NCBI GenBank assembly: GCA_030038595.1
Contig: JASHSW010000178.1
Coordinates: 1 to 20,542 of the forward strand
Direction of reading: 5' to 3'
DNA length: 20,542 nt
Source: Methylovirgula sp.
GTDB taxonomy: Bacteria; Pseudomonadota; Alphaproteobacteria; Rhizobiales; Beijerinckiaceae
Shown in pieces: positions 1 to 7,307 of this stretch. The position numbers and the translations under genes were made by a program. Positions within the stretch are counted from its first letter, which is position 1. Each line of letters begins with the position of its first letter. A model generated the notes under the pieces. That model had not been told where the DNA came from and made no database searches. It saw only the letters and a list, made by a program, of their open reading frames with translations.

Positions 1-455
1 ATTCCGGTGATCGGCAGCGTGCGGCGCCAAATGAGGCAGGTCGCCAAACCGAGCTGGATCCACGGGATGATCGGCGAAGCCGTGACGAGTTCGGGGGTCA
101 GGATGATGCCGCCCTTCGTCCACAGCGCGACGAAGAAGAAACCGCAGGCGGCGCGCATCAGAACTTCGCTGTTGTCGCGCAGCCCGCTGGTTACCCGGTT
201 CAGCGCAGCCAGCAGGGCCGTGCCGATCATGCTCATCTCGACGAGATAGCCGGAGAGCAGCATCAATAGCGCCGTTCCGGTCAACAATTCGAAGTCGGGG
301 CAGAGAACGTTCTCAAGTCCGCGCGGCTGTCCGGCGACGTTATAGGCGCAGAACCATTTGATGTGCGCGCTCGCTTGCCCGGAAAACAGCAAGCTCAGTC
401 CGAGCGCAGACCCGGCCAAGGCGGCAAGCCGCCGCCAGCGTTTACAGTTACGCAT
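1..455 (-). CDS. Conserved membrane protein of unknown function (partial, C-terminus beyond left edge)
   Basis: Reading the minus strand from an ATG at 455, the frame stays open to the window edge, giving 151 residues. The N-terminus has basic residues followed by a hydrophobic stretch ending in GQASA, like a signal peptide or signal anchor. Then comes AHIKWFCAYNVAGQPRG, and at least three hydrophobic segments at about residues 54-75, 97-118 and 130-148. A purine-rich GGGGGTAGGT stretch precedes the ATG, and an ATG further upstream in another register is closed at once by a stop. I recognise it only as a type of integral membrane protein found in Rhizobiales and cannot give a function. The AT-rich stretch at about 480-570 upstream is the likely promoter region. 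It contains a small inverted repeat, ATTCT-TG-AGAAT, at 540-551. Confidence 0.75.
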   Translation of the reverse strand, partial: MRNCKRWRRLAALAGSALGLSLLFSGQASAHIKWFCAYNVAGQPRGLENVLCPDFELLTGTALLMLLSGYLVEMSMIGTALLAALNRVTSGLRDNSEVLMRAACGFFFVALWTKGGIILTPELVTASPIIPWIQLGLATCLIWRRTLPITG

Positions 456-668
456 TACCTACCCCCGCATCTTGGGCAGGGGTAAATTAGGAGAAATTTA
501 ACTAACTGTCTTTGCTAATCCTAATATTTGGTTAATCACATTCTTGAGAATCGCTTCCATTAACCTTTCTTGCACAATCCGCCTGCCTGCCGCCCGCCGC
601 CGCCGTCCGGCAAGGAATTGGCAAGCCCTTCGGTTCTACGCTTCCGGCTCGAATTCGAGAGGGATGTC

Positions 669-830
669 ATGATCCTCGCCTTGAGTCTGATGAGCTTGAT
701 CGCCGGTACGAGCCTCGCTTGCGCGGCGCAGCGCATGCCCCTCCATTGCGTGAAGTTCGAGCAATGGGGCGGGACGCTGTTCGTCTCCGGGCTCACCCTG
801 CTCGGCACGCTTCTTCCCGGGATTTGCTGA
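669..830 (+). CDS. Possible small membrane protein (53 aa)
   Basis: A short frame starts at ATG 669 behind a purine-rich GAGAGGGA stretch (658-665) and ends at TGA 828-830. The 53-residue product begins MILALSLMSLIAGTSLACAA and has a second hydrophobic stretch near its end (GGTLFVSGLTLLGTLLPGI), so one or two membrane helices are likely. The same frame is open back to 570, but the ribosome-binding-like sequence favours 669. It lies between the divergent membrane protein gene and the convergent cytochrome peroxidase gene, whose stop is only 3 bases away. I do not recognise a family. The hydrophobic pattern and the start signal support it; its shortness argues for caution. Confidence 0.4.
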   Translation: MILALSLMSLIAGTSLACAAQRMPLHCVKFEQWGGTLFVSGLTLLGTLLPGIC

Positions 831-833
831 ACG

Positions 834-1853
834 CTAACGCGGCGGCGTCGGGGGATCGGTATGCTGCGGCTTGCCGGTGAGCGTCTTTAGAAAGGCGAGG
901 AGATCCGCCTTCTCCTGTCCCGACAGATGCAGCGGTTTGATCACTTCGGCACGGCTCGGCCGGTCGATCCCGCCCTTGTTGTAGAGATCGATCACGGCTT
1001 CGAGAGTCGGCACGGAGCCGTCGTGCATGTAGGGCGCGCGCAGCGCCACGTCGCGCAACGTCGGCGTCTTGAACGCATGGCGAAGCTTGACGGAGGTCGG
1101 GAAAAGCCGGCCGCGGCCGATGTCGTCGTCTTTGGCGACGCCGATGTCGTGGAAGGAACCGTCGGTGAACGCCCAGCCGCTGTGGCACTCGTTGCAGCGC
1201 CCCTTGCCGTTGAAAATCATAAAGCCGCGTTTCGCCGAGGCACTGATGGCATTGTCGTCGCCCTCGACCCAGCGGTCGAAGGGCGCCTCGGTGGAGACGA
1301 TCGAGCGCTCATAGGTCGCCATCGCCATTTCGATGCGCTTGCGGGTGATCGCTCCATCGCCAAAAGCGGTGGTGAAGTCGTCAACATACTGCGGAATCGA
1401 AGCAAGGCGCGCCTCAACGCCCGCTTCCGACATGTTCATGTTTCCGCTCGCAACGATCGGCGCGAAGGTGACCTGTTCCAGGCTGTCGAACTTTCCGTCC
1501 CAGCCGAGGCGCTCCAACCAGGCGACGTCGAGCAGCGTCGGGGTCTTCAATTTGAGCGGATGGCGCGCGTCGCCCACGGCGCGGGGCAGACCGTCCTCCC
1601 AGCCGCGATCCGGCTCGTGGCAGGTTGCGCAAGAAATCGTTCCCGAGGCGGAGAAGATGGGATCGAAGAACAGAATATGGCCGAGCTTGGCCTTCGCCGC
1701 CGAGTACGGATCGTCGTCCGGATAAGGGATTGGATCGGTGCGCAGATATTTGGCGCGCAACGAGGCAATGTCCGGCGCGGTGTCGGCAACCGAGGCGGCG
1801 ACCGACAACGGCAGAAGCACGGAAACGAGCAGACTAGGAAACTTCCAGTTCAT
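834..1853 (-). CDS. Di-haem cytochrome c peroxidase / MauG-like protein, secreted
   Basis: The 339-residue product starts at ATG 1853. This start is preferred to one 24 codons upstream because it places a signal peptide (MNWKFPSLLV... ending near SVADTAP) at the N-terminus, so the protein is probably periplasmic. Two c-type haem sites are visible, CATCH at residues 75-79 and CNECH at 220-224. The family motif MHDGS lies at 276-280, where the methionine is a candidate axial ligand. Length and order match the bacterial cytochrome c peroxidase/MauG family, whose members reduce hydrogen peroxide with electrons from small cytochromes or carry out haem-driven oxidations. The sequence does not decide between peroxidase and MauG-like activity. 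It lies downstream of metZ on the same strand, separated by 143 bases, so shared transcription is possible but not evident. Confidence 0.88.
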   Translation of the reverse strand: MNWKFPSLLVSVLLPLSVAASVADTAPDIASLRAKYLRTDPIPYPDDDPYSAAKAKLGHILFFDPIFSASGTISCATCHEPDRGWEDGLPRAVGDARHPLKLKTPTLLDVAWLERLGWDGKFDSLEQVTFAPIVASGNMNMSEAGVEARLASIPQYVDDFTTAFGDGAITRKRIEMAMATYERSIVSTEAPFDRWVEGDDNAISASAKRGFMIFNGKGRCNECHSGWAFTDGSFHDIGVAKDDDIGRGRLFPTSVKLRHAFKTPTLRDVALRAPYMHDGSVPTLEAVIDLYNKGGIDRPSRAEVIKPLHLSGQEKADLLAFLKTLTGKPQHTDPPTPPR

Positions 1854-1996
1854 CACGGATCCCAACCCGTATTTTCGGATCGAGATCTTGATGATTCCTT
1901 GCAGGAATGAAGTGGCGGCCGGCATGGTCCCGGCGCTTGGCGATCAGCACGAAGCGCGCCTCGGCCGCGATGGTTAAGAAATCCGCGGCAATGCGT

Positions 1997-3220
1997 TCAT
2001 TCCGCTGCAAGATGCGCGCGGTCGATGGCAGCCAGCGCCTGGCGAAGATCCTCGATAAGGTCGTCGGCGTCCTCGAGCCCGACCGAAAGTCGCAGGAGCC
2101 CGTCGCCGATCCCCAAGGCGGCGCGCGCCTCCGGCGTCAGGCGCTGGTGGGTCGTCGTCGCGGGATGGGTAAGGATGCTTTTCGCGTCGCCGAGGTTGTT
2201 GGAGATCTTGATGATCGACAGAGCATTGGCGAAGGCGAAGGCGGCGCGTTTGCCGCCGCGTACCGCAAATGCGATGAGCGTGCCGCCGCCGGTCATCTGG
2301 CGGCGCACGATTTCGGCTTGCGGATGGCTGGAAAGCCCAGGGTAGGCGAGATGTTGGATTGCCGGATGGCCGGCGAGGGCTGCGGCGATCTTCTCGGCGT
2401 TGCGTGTCTGCTCGGCGACGCGCAGCGGCAAGGTCTCCAGGGACTTCAGCAGGACCCAAGCGTTGAAGGGCGAAAGCGCCGGACCGGTTTGACGCAGGAG
2501 ATTGTGAACGTGCGTTTCGATGAACGCGCGGCTGGCGAGAATTACGCCGCCAAGACATCGGCCCTGGCCGTCAATGTGCTTGGTCGCCGAATAGACGGTG
2601 CAGTCGGCGCCGTGCTGCAACGGCTTTTGCAGAACTGGCGAGGCGAAGACGTTGTCGACGACGAGCGTGGCGCCGGCTCGATGCGCGATTTCGGCGATCG
2701 CCGCGATGTCGTAGACTTCGAGGCAAGGGTTGGTCGGGGTTTCGAGAAAGAAGGTCTTGGTCTCAGGGCGCACGGCGGCCCGCCACTGGTCGAGGTCGGC
2801 GCCATCGACCAAGGTCGATGCGACGCCGAACCGCGGCAACAATTCTTCGACGACATAAAGGCAGGAGCCGAACAGCGCCCGCGCCGCCACAATATGGTCG
2901 CCGGCTTTTAGCTGCCCCATCAGCGCGGCGGTTACCGCCGCCATTCCGCTCGCCGTGGCGCGCGCCGCCTCGGCTCCTTCGAGCAGGCACATGCGTTCCT
3001 CGAACATGGCGATCGTCGGATTGGAATAGCGCGAATAGACGAAGCCCGGCGCTTCGCCCTTGAAGCGCGCCTCGGCCGCCTCGGCGGTCTCGTAGACAAA
3101 GCCTTGGGTGAGGAAGAGCGCTTCCGAAGTCTCGCCGAACTGCGAGCGCAGCACGCCGCCGTGGACAAGCTTGGTCGCTTCCCGCCAGGTTTTGGGATCG
3201 CGGCTCGGGCGCTTCGCCAT
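1997..3220 (-). CDS. metZ: O-succinylhomoserine sulfhydrylase, PLP-dependent
   Basis: This 407-residue enzyme belongs to the Cys/Met metabolism PLP family. It makes homocysteine from O-succinylhomoserine and sulfide, by direct sulfhydrylation in methionine synthesis, in the cytoplasm. Visible family features are YSRYSNPT at residues 62-69 (phosphate and substrate contacts), the SGMAA cofactor loop at 91-95, Asp189 in VVDN, and the PLP lysine K214 in SATKHIDGQGR. The last motif and the overall form fit MetZ better than MetB or MetC. The ATG at 3220 follows an excellent ribosome binding site (AAGGAGGAG, 3226-3234). A leader of about 140 bases carries a SAM-II aptamer, so expression is probably lowered by S-adenosylmethionine. 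The gene is divergent from dcd. Confidence 0.93.
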   Translation of the reverse strand: MAKRPSRDPKTWREATKLVHGGVLRSQFGETSEALFLTQGFVYETAEAAEARFKGEAPGFVYSRYSNPTIAMFEERMCLLEGAEAARATASGMAAVTAALMGQLKAGDHIVAARALFGSCLYVVEELLPRFGVASTLVDGADLDQWRAAVRPETKTFFLETPTNPCLEVYDIAAIAEIAHRAGATLVVDNVFASPVLQKPLQHGADCTVYSATKHIDGQGRCLGGVILASRAFIETHVHNLLRQTGPALSPFNAWVLLKSLETLPLRVAEQTRNAEKIAAALAGHPAIQHLAYPGLSSHPQAEIVRRQMTGGGTLIAFAVRGGKRAAFAFANALSIIKISNNLGDAKSILTHPATTTHQRLTPEARAALGIGDGLLRLSVGLEDADDLIEDLRQALAAIDRAHLAAE

Positions 3221-3238
3221 TTCTGCTCCTCCTTTTCT

Positions 3239-3270
3239 GCCGGCTCGGGCTGAGCCGCAGAGAAGCCGGC
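3239..3270 (-). promoter_or_regulatory. Hairpin between the SAM-II aptamer and the metZ ribosome binding site
   Basis: A 7-bp perfect inverted repeat (GCCGGCT / AGCCGGC, arms 3264-3270 and 3239-3245, 18-base loop) ends 4 bases upstream of the AAGGAGGAG of metZ. There is no run of T after it on the transcribed strand, so it is unlikely to be an intrinsic terminator. It may be part of the expression platform of the riboswitch. Confidence 0.4.
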
Positions 3271-3297
3271 GGGGAAATAGAGGGAGGGCGGTACCGC

Positions 3298-3358
3298 GGC
3301 CCTTTTAGTCCCTTGTTTAACGTGGCGGCAAGCCGGCCGGCCCAAATGACCACGTAAG
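3298..3358 (-). ncRNA. SAM-II riboswitch aptamer upstream of metZ
   Basis: On the minus strand the stretch from 3354 to 3301 shows the conserved SAM-II layout. A P1 stem is formed by CGTGG (3354-3350) and CCACG (3325-3321). The P1 loop contains TCATTTGGGCCGGCCGG. After the stem comes the conserved GTTAAACAAGGGACTAAAAGG, which forms the pseudoknot with the loop. SAM-II elements are known from alphaproteobacteria, mainly upstream of metA and metZ genes, where they bind S-adenosylmethionine and repress expression. Position and partner gene fit fully. The start codon lies about 80 bases downstream, which is long for simple occlusion of the ribosome binding site. Confidence 0.9.
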
Positions 3359-3361
3359 TTC

Positions 3362-3390
3362 TGCATAACCCCTGGCACGCCGCGCCTCAA
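3362..3390 (-). promoter_or_regulatory. Candidate sigma-70 promoter of metZ
   Basis: On the minus strand TTGAGG (3390-3385) and TATGCA (3367-3362) are separated by 17 bases. The -10 box is poor. Transcription would begin at about 3355-3358, directly at the 5' edge of the SAM-II aptamer, which supports the assignment. Confidence 0.45.
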
Positions 3391-3402
3391 GCGGAAAACC
3401 TG

Positions 3403-3430
3403 TTGGCTGCCGCCTCGGCAAGGCGATAAT
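3403..3430 (+). promoter_or_regulatory. Candidate sigma-70 promoter of dcd
   Basis: TTGGCT (3403-3408) and GATAAT (3425-3430) are 16 bases apart, giving a start point near 3437 and a leader of about 37 bases. The -35 box lies only 12 bases from that of the divergent metZ promoter. Confidence 0.5.
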
Positions 3431-3473
3431 CGCCCCTCCAAGCCGGTCTTTTCGGCAGAACCTTAAGCAGAAC

Positions 3474-4649
3474 ATGCAGTCGGCATCGAGCTTTCTTCCC
3501 CTGGAAGACGAGAACGCCTCGCGGCTGTTCGGCAACGCCTTCGGGCTGCTCGGACGCGACAAAATCGAGCTGATGTTGCGGCGCAATCTGATCCGTCTCC
3601 TCAGCGACATCGAGCCCGCCCAACTGCAGCCCGCCAGCCTCGACCTGCGGCTTGGGCCACGCGCCTATCGGGTGCGGGCAAGTTTCCTGCCGGGCAAGAA
3701 CCGCAGCGTCGAAGAGCAGCTCAGAGTCTTGAAGCCCGACGAGATCAGCCTCAAGGGGCGCGGCGCGGTGCTGGAGCGCGGCTGCGTCTACGTCATTCCA
3801 CTGCTCGAAACGCTCGCCCTGCCGATCAGCATTTCCGCCACCGCCAATCCAAAGAGCTCGAGCGGACGGCTCGACATCTTCACGCGTTTGATCACCGACC
3901 GCAGCGAAATCTTTGATGTCACGGAGCCCGGCTATGGCGGACAGCTGTACGCGGAGGTTTCGCCGCGCAGCTTCAGCGTGCGGGTCCGTGAAGGTTCGAA
4001 GTTGAACCAGATTCGCTTCCGGCGGCTCAATTCGCAACAGCTGCAACGCACCGACTTCGCGGTCGACGATCGCGATTTGCGCAGGCGCCATCAGCAAATG
4101 CCGCTTGTCGACGGCGACTTGAACCTGCGCGGCGGCCTGGTGCTGCGGGTCGCCTTGAGCGATGCGACGCTGGAGAGCAAGATCGTAGGATACCGGGCGC
4201 AGAAACACACCGACATCATCGATGTCGATGCCTTCGCCGCCTATGACGCCGCGGATTTTTGGGAGCCGGTCTATGCCCGTTCCGACCAGCGGCTCATTCT
4301 CGATCCCGACGAATTTTATATTCTCGCTTCGCAGGAAAAGCTGCATATCCCGCCCGATCTCGCCGCCGAGATGGTGCCGATCGATCCGGCGATGGGCGAG
4401 TTTCGCGTCCATTATGCAGGGTTCTTCGATCCCGGCTTCGGGTTCACCGAAAGCGGGCTTCCCGGCAGCCGCGCCGTGCTCGAAGTGCGCAGCCACGAAG
4501 TGCCGTTTATCCTCGAAGACGGGCAGGTCATCGGCCGGCTCGTCTTCGAGAAGATGGCGGAAGCGCCCGATGTGCTCTACGGCGCGGCGGGACTTTCGAA
4601 TTATCAGGGCCAGGGCCTGAAGCTCTCCAAGCACTTCCGCATGCGCTGA
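3474..4649 (+). CDS. dcd: Two-domain dCTP deaminase family protein
   Basis: The 391-residue product is the long alphaproteobacterial form of dCTP deaminase (Pfam DCD type), about twice the length of the E. coli enzyme, with two dUTPase-like trimer-fold domains. It is expected to deaminate dCTP to dUTP for dTTP synthesis in the cytoplasm. In the first half LQPASLDLRLG (51-61) and NPKSSSGRLDIFTR (125-138) match the nucleotide-binding motifs. In the second half the GFFDPGFG motif (316-323) precedes VLEV, whose glutamate is in the position of the catalytic Glu. NYQGQ lies at 376-380 near the C-terminus. The ATG at 3474 has only a weak purine stretch upstream (AAGCAG). Divergence from metZ is a common arrangement in Rhizobiales. 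Whether both halves are active cannot be read from the sequence. Confidence 0.88.
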   Translation: MQSASSFLPLEDENASRLFGNAFGLLGRDKIELMLRRNLIRLLSDIEPAQLQPASLDLRLGPRAYRVRASFLPGKNRSVEEQLRVLKPDEISLKGRGAVLERGCVYVIPLLETLALPISISATANPKSSSGRLDIFTRLITDRSEIFDVTEPGYGGQLYAEVSPRSFSVRVREGSKLNQIRFRRLNSQQLQRTDFAVDDRDLRRRHQQMPLVDGDLNLRGGLVLRVALSDATLESKIVGYRAQKHTDIIDVDAFAAYDAADFWEPVYARSDQRLILDPDEFYILASQEKLHIPPDLAAEMVPIDPAMGEFRVHYAGFFDPGFGFTESGLPGSRAVLEVRSHEVPFILEDGQVIGRLVFEKMAEAPDVLYGAAGLSNYQGQGLKLSKHFRMR

Positions 4650-4680
4650 CAAGCGCCGAAGATCTCGCGGCGCGCCGTTC

Positions 4681-4709
4681 TTGATCGCCCGCACCGCATG
4701 TCTTAGAGA
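4681..4709 (+). promoter_or_regulatory. Candidate promoter of tRNA-Gly
   Basis: TTGATC (4681-4686) and TAGAGA (4704-4709) are spaced by 17 bases. The predicted start point falls a few bases before the 5' end of the tRNA at 4719. Confidence 0.4.
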
Positions 4710-4718
4710 AGAACGCGC

Positions 4719-4792
4719 GCGGGCGTAGTTCAATGGCAGAACGGCAGCTTCCCAAGCTGCATACGAGGGTTCGATTCCCTTCGCCCGCTCCA
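4719..4792 (+). tRNA. tRNA-Gly (anticodon CCC)
   Basis: A full cloverleaf can be drawn. The acceptor arm is GCGGGCG (4719-4725) with CGCCCGC (4782-4788). The anticodon stem GCAGC/GCTGC (4744-4748, 4756-4760) encloses the loop TTCCCAA, with anticodon CCC at 4751-4753. The T arm is GAGGG TTCGATT CCCTT. The discriminator T is followed by an encoded CCA (4790-4792). The anticodon reads GGG glycine codons. Confidence 0.96.
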
Positions 4793-4794
4793 AT

Positions 4795-4818
4795 CGCCAA
4801 TTGTAAGAGAACTTGGCG
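4795..4818 (+). terminator. Weak hairpin after tRNA-Gly, possible terminator
   Basis: CGCCAA (4795-4800) pairs with TTGGCG (4813-4818) around a 12-base loop. Only a pyrimidine-rich GTCTCTC follows, not a T run. It lies exactly between the tRNA and the end of the convergent cyclase gene, so it could act on either transcript. Confidence 0.3.
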
Positions 4819-4823
4819 GTCTC

Positions 4824-5987
4824 TCACGCCACGCGGATGATGCTGGACACAGCGCCGCGTTGTTCGCCGCGTTTGACGCGATTGCGCCCCTCAGCCTTGG
4901 CGCGATAAAGCGCCGCGTCCGCGATGCCGAGCAATCTCGCCAGGGGTTCCTCGGCATTCTCGCTCGCCGCGAGTCCACAACTGACCGTCGCCTCGACCTC
5001 GTCGTTTTCGACAAACCGGCAGCTCTCCGCGAAAGCCAAGCGAATCCGCTCGGCGCGTGCCGCCGCCACCTCGATGCTCGATCGCCCGAGGACGGCCGCA
5101 AATTCCTCGCCGCCGATGCGCCCGAGGACGTCGGTGGGCCGCAACAGGGCGTTCGCGACGTCGCAGAATTGCTGGATGACGGCGTCGCCCACCGCGTGGC
5201 CGTGGGTGTCGTTGATCGTCTTGAACCGATCGAGATCCCACATCATGACCGAAACCGGTGCGCCCTCGCGCCGACATCGATCGACCACGCGTTCGGCGGT
5301 TTCCATGAAGGCCGCCCGGTTGGCGATGCCGGTCAAAGGATCGATCCGTGCCGCCTTCCGGCTGGCCGCCTCGTTGCGCTCGTTGACCAGCGCGAGGAGG
5401 AACACGGCGGTGCCGAGCGTGAAGACGATGCTTTCGAAATGAATGATGCCGAACAAGCTCCTGACCGACGGCACCTCGCCGGCAAGGATCGAGCCGTTGA
5501 GGATGCTATACGCGCCGGTCAGCAACACGCCGGCGTGCACGCCCGTGAGGATGAGAAGCGGCCAGCGCGCCACCAAGCGCTCCTTTCGTCCGAGCCAGAG
5601 CGCGGTCGCGGCGGCGAACAGATAGATCGTGCCCGAAGCAAGGCTCAGCGTCTCGGCGACGTGCCGCGTGACGGGAAGGACGATGGCAAGCGCCACCAGC
5701 ATCGCGCCAAGCAGCGCGACGAAGAGCGGTGCGGGCTTGCGATCGAAACTCCGTGCCGCCTTCCATATCAGGCCCGGCGCGAGCGCCAGGAGACAGTTGC
5801 CGTACCGGCTCAAGGTCGGCTCCAGAATCAGGGAGGCGATGCCTAGGGCGGCGATGATGTCGGCAAGGCCCCATAAGCCCAAGGCCGGCGTCTTGCGGCT
5901 TTGCCACCAAGCGCCGAGCAGCATCACGCCCGCGCAGGCCGAGACGAAGCTTCCCATTGCGACCAGGGTCAATACGTCGAGATGCAT
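4824..5987 (-). CDS. Membrane-anchored diguanylate cyclase (GGDEF)
   Basis: The 387-residue protein has about six hydrophobic segments in residues 1-202, which anchor it in the inner membrane and probably sense an unknown signal. A GGDEF domain fills the rest. It begins at RIDPLTGIANR (214-224) and holds MMWDLDRFKTIND with the metal-binding Asp, and the active-site GGEEF at 292-296. An intact RxxD inhibitory site (RPTD, 283-286) lies five residues upstream. It should therefore make cyclic di-GMP from two GTP and be feedback-inhibited. No EAL domain is present. I chose ATG 5987 because it starts right before the first membrane segment; the frame is open further upstream to 6170, and no good ribosome binding site marks 5987. 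The membrane half resembles no sensor family I can name with certainty. Confidence 0.9.
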   Translation of the reverse strand: MHLDVLTLVAMGSFVSACAGVMLLGAWWQSRKTPALGLWGLADIIAALGIASLILEPTLSRYGNCLLALAPGLIWKAARSFDRKPAPLFVALLGAMLVALAIVLPVTRHVAETLSLASGTIYLFAAATALWLGRKERLVARWPLLILTGVHAGVLLTGAYSILNGSILAGEVPSVRSLFGIIHFESIVFTLGTAVFLLALVNERNEAASRKAARIDPLTGIANRAAFMETAERVVDRCRREGAPVSVMMWDLDRFKTINDTHGHAVGDAVIQQFCDVANALLRPTDVLGRIGGEEFAAVLGRSSIEVAAARAERIRLAFAESCRFVENDEVEATVSCGLAASENAEEPLARLLGIADAALYRAKAEGRNRVKRGEQRGAVSSIIRVA

Positions 5988-6016
5988 AATTCGGATGACC
6001 AACGCATATTCGAGGT

Positions 6017-6075
6017 GCAGGCCTCCAACGCGCCGCGCTGGCCTGCGTTCTCGCCTGAAGGCTCGCGCAGCCTTC
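6017..6075 (-). promoter_or_regulatory. Two tandem hairpins in the leader of the diguanylate cyclase gene
   Basis: Reading the minus strand toward the cyclase gene, a first perfect 7-bp hairpin (GAAGGCT-GCGCG-AGCCTTC, 6075-6057) is followed by a second 7-bp inverted repeat (GCAGGCC / GGCCTGC, arms 6046-6040 and 6023-6017, 16-base loop). A GGAGG sequence overlaps the last arm. No T run follows, so these are not typical terminators. They may be an mRNA leader structure, or the end of the transcript from the upstream gene. Confidence 0.35.
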
Positions 6076-6194
6076 TTGTCAGACTCTTCGTGAAAAATCG
6101 GTGCCGAGATGCCTAGAATTGTAGCCGACGCGTTCGTCGCCAGCGCCGAGCGTTTTGGCCCGGTGACCATGCGGAAGGGCGTGGTGCCGGCGCA

Positions 6195-7307
6195 CTATCC
6201 TTCCGCGTCGCCTTTCTCGTCGGCGCCGCGCATCACGTCGCCCAGGTTCTGCCAATGCCGCAGACCCTCATGCGCACCGAGCAGCGCAAGCGCGAGGACG
6301 AACGGGACAAGGTAATAAATGATGCGGAACAGCAGCAGCGAGGCAAGCAGAACGGCCTGCGAGGGAACCGGCACCGCCTTTAACATGGTCGCTTCGAAGA
6401 CTCCGATACCGCCCGGCGCATAGCTCGCGATGCCGAGCGCGCAGCCGAACACGTAAACGGCGGCGAAGGAGACGAAATCGAGCGCCCGCGGCGGCGGCAG
6501 CAGGACGTAGAGCACGCCCGCGGCCGAGCAAAGGTCGATGACGCCGAGAGCGATTTGCCCGAGCGTCAGCTTGAAGCCGGGCAGTTCGAGCTTGAAGCCC
6601 TGGATGCGCGTCTTGCGGTGTCCGAGCGAGACCCACACCAGATAGGCGATGAGTGCGCCAAGCGCGCCGAGGCCGATCAGCGCGTTGATGTGCGGATCGA
6701 AATGATCGATGTCGCTGATCGCAGCGCTGCGCGCCAAAAGCGTGACCGCGATGACCAGGGCCATGCCGAGCCAATAGGTGACGCCGGCGATGACGGTGAG
6801 ACTGGCGATTTTGGCTGCCGACAGACCGGCTTGCGAATAGATCCAGTAGCGCACCGTTCCGGCGGTGATGAGCGGAAAGCCGAGCGTGAAGCAGATCGCA
6901 TAGCTCGTGAACGATGCAAGCGCGGTCGTCGGGTAGGGAACCTTCTGGCGCAATTGCAACAAGGCCACGCCGTCATAACCGGTCAACGCCAGAAACGACA
7001 GGCAAGTGAGCCCCGCCGCGGCGAAAATCTGTTCGTTGCTCGTCGCTGCGATCGCGTTGCGCAGGTCGGTGAGATTGATGTGGCTCAACGTGCGAACGAG
7101 CACGAAGATCGCCAGCGCCGCGATGCCGATACTGAAGGAGGCGCCGATGTAAGTGCCGATGCTGCGATGGCGTCGCTTGTCGTCGCGGCGCAGGCTCGCG
7201 AGCCAGATCTTGAGATTGGCGGGCTGGCGCATGCGCGAACTCGCGGCGGACACGGCCTTCTCCGACCCCGGCTCCTTGATTCCGCCCATGCTCTTTTCCG
7301 GCTTCAT
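6195..7307 (-). CDS. UPF0104 / lysylphosphatidylglycerol synthase flippase-like membrane protein
   Basis: The 370-residue protein has a basic N-terminal tail of about 50 residues and then many hydrophobic helices from residue 51 to about 345. The order and motifs (for example GFPLITAGTVRYWIY and SYAPGGIGVFE) fit the UPF0104 or YbhN family, related to the lipid-flipping half of MprF. It lacks the aminoacyltransferase half, so it is not a lysyl-PG synthase. A role in moving a lipid or lipid-linked substrate across the inner membrane is likely from the family, but the substrate is unknown. ATG 7289 (MGGIKEP) has a better ribosome binding site (GGAAAAG) than ATG 7307 and may be the true start. 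It lies 89 bases after the SDR gene on the same strand. Confidence 0.82.
   Translation of the reverse strand: MKPEKSMGGIKEPGSEKAVSAASSRMRQPANLKIWLASLRRDDKRRHRSIGTYIGASFSIGIAALAIFVLVRTLSHINLTDLRNAIAATSNEQIFAAAGLTCLSFLALTGYDGVALLQLRQKVPYPTTALASFTSYAICFTLGFPLITAGTVRYWIYSQAGLSAAKIASLTVIAGVTYWLGMALVIAVTLLARSAAISDIDHFDPHINALIGLGALGALIAYLVWVSLGHRKTRIQGFKLELPGFKLTLGQIALGVIDLCSAAGVLYVLLPPPRALDFVSFAAVYVFGCALGIASYAPGGIGVFEATMLKAVPVPSQAVLLASLLLFRIIYYLVPFVLALALLGAHEGLRHWQNLGDVMRGADEKGDAEG

Noticed and set aside
540..551. Inverted repeat ATTCT-TG-AGAAT upstream of the left-edge membrane gene
   Set aside because: Too short to separate from chance in an AT-rich stretch, and it does not fit the iron-control, FNR or Irr box patterns I considered.
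927..1910. A 327-codon plus-strand frame opposite the cytochrome peroxidase gene
   Set aside because: No motif; the opposite strand has a signal peptide and two haem sites.
1907..2911. A 334-codon plus-strand frame opposite metZ
   Set aside because: A mirror frame of metZ with low-complexity, Gly- and Arg-rich composition and no ribosome binding site.
3387..4793. A 468-codon open frame on the minus strand opposite dcd and the tRNA
   Set aside because: Its start is the antisense translation of the tRNA (ERAKGIEPSYAAWEAAVLPLNYARA), a known annotation artefact, and the rest is the mirror of dcd in GC-rich DNA.
4860..5846. A 328-codon plus-strand frame opposite the diguanylate cyclase
   Set aside because: No motif, and rich in Arg, Asp and His as expected for an antisense frame; the minus strand holds intact GGEEF and RxxD sites.
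6017..6075. A cyclic di-GMP riboswitch ahead of the diguanylate cyclase
   Set aside because: The hairpins lack the conserved GEMM core sequences; only an unassigned structure is supported.
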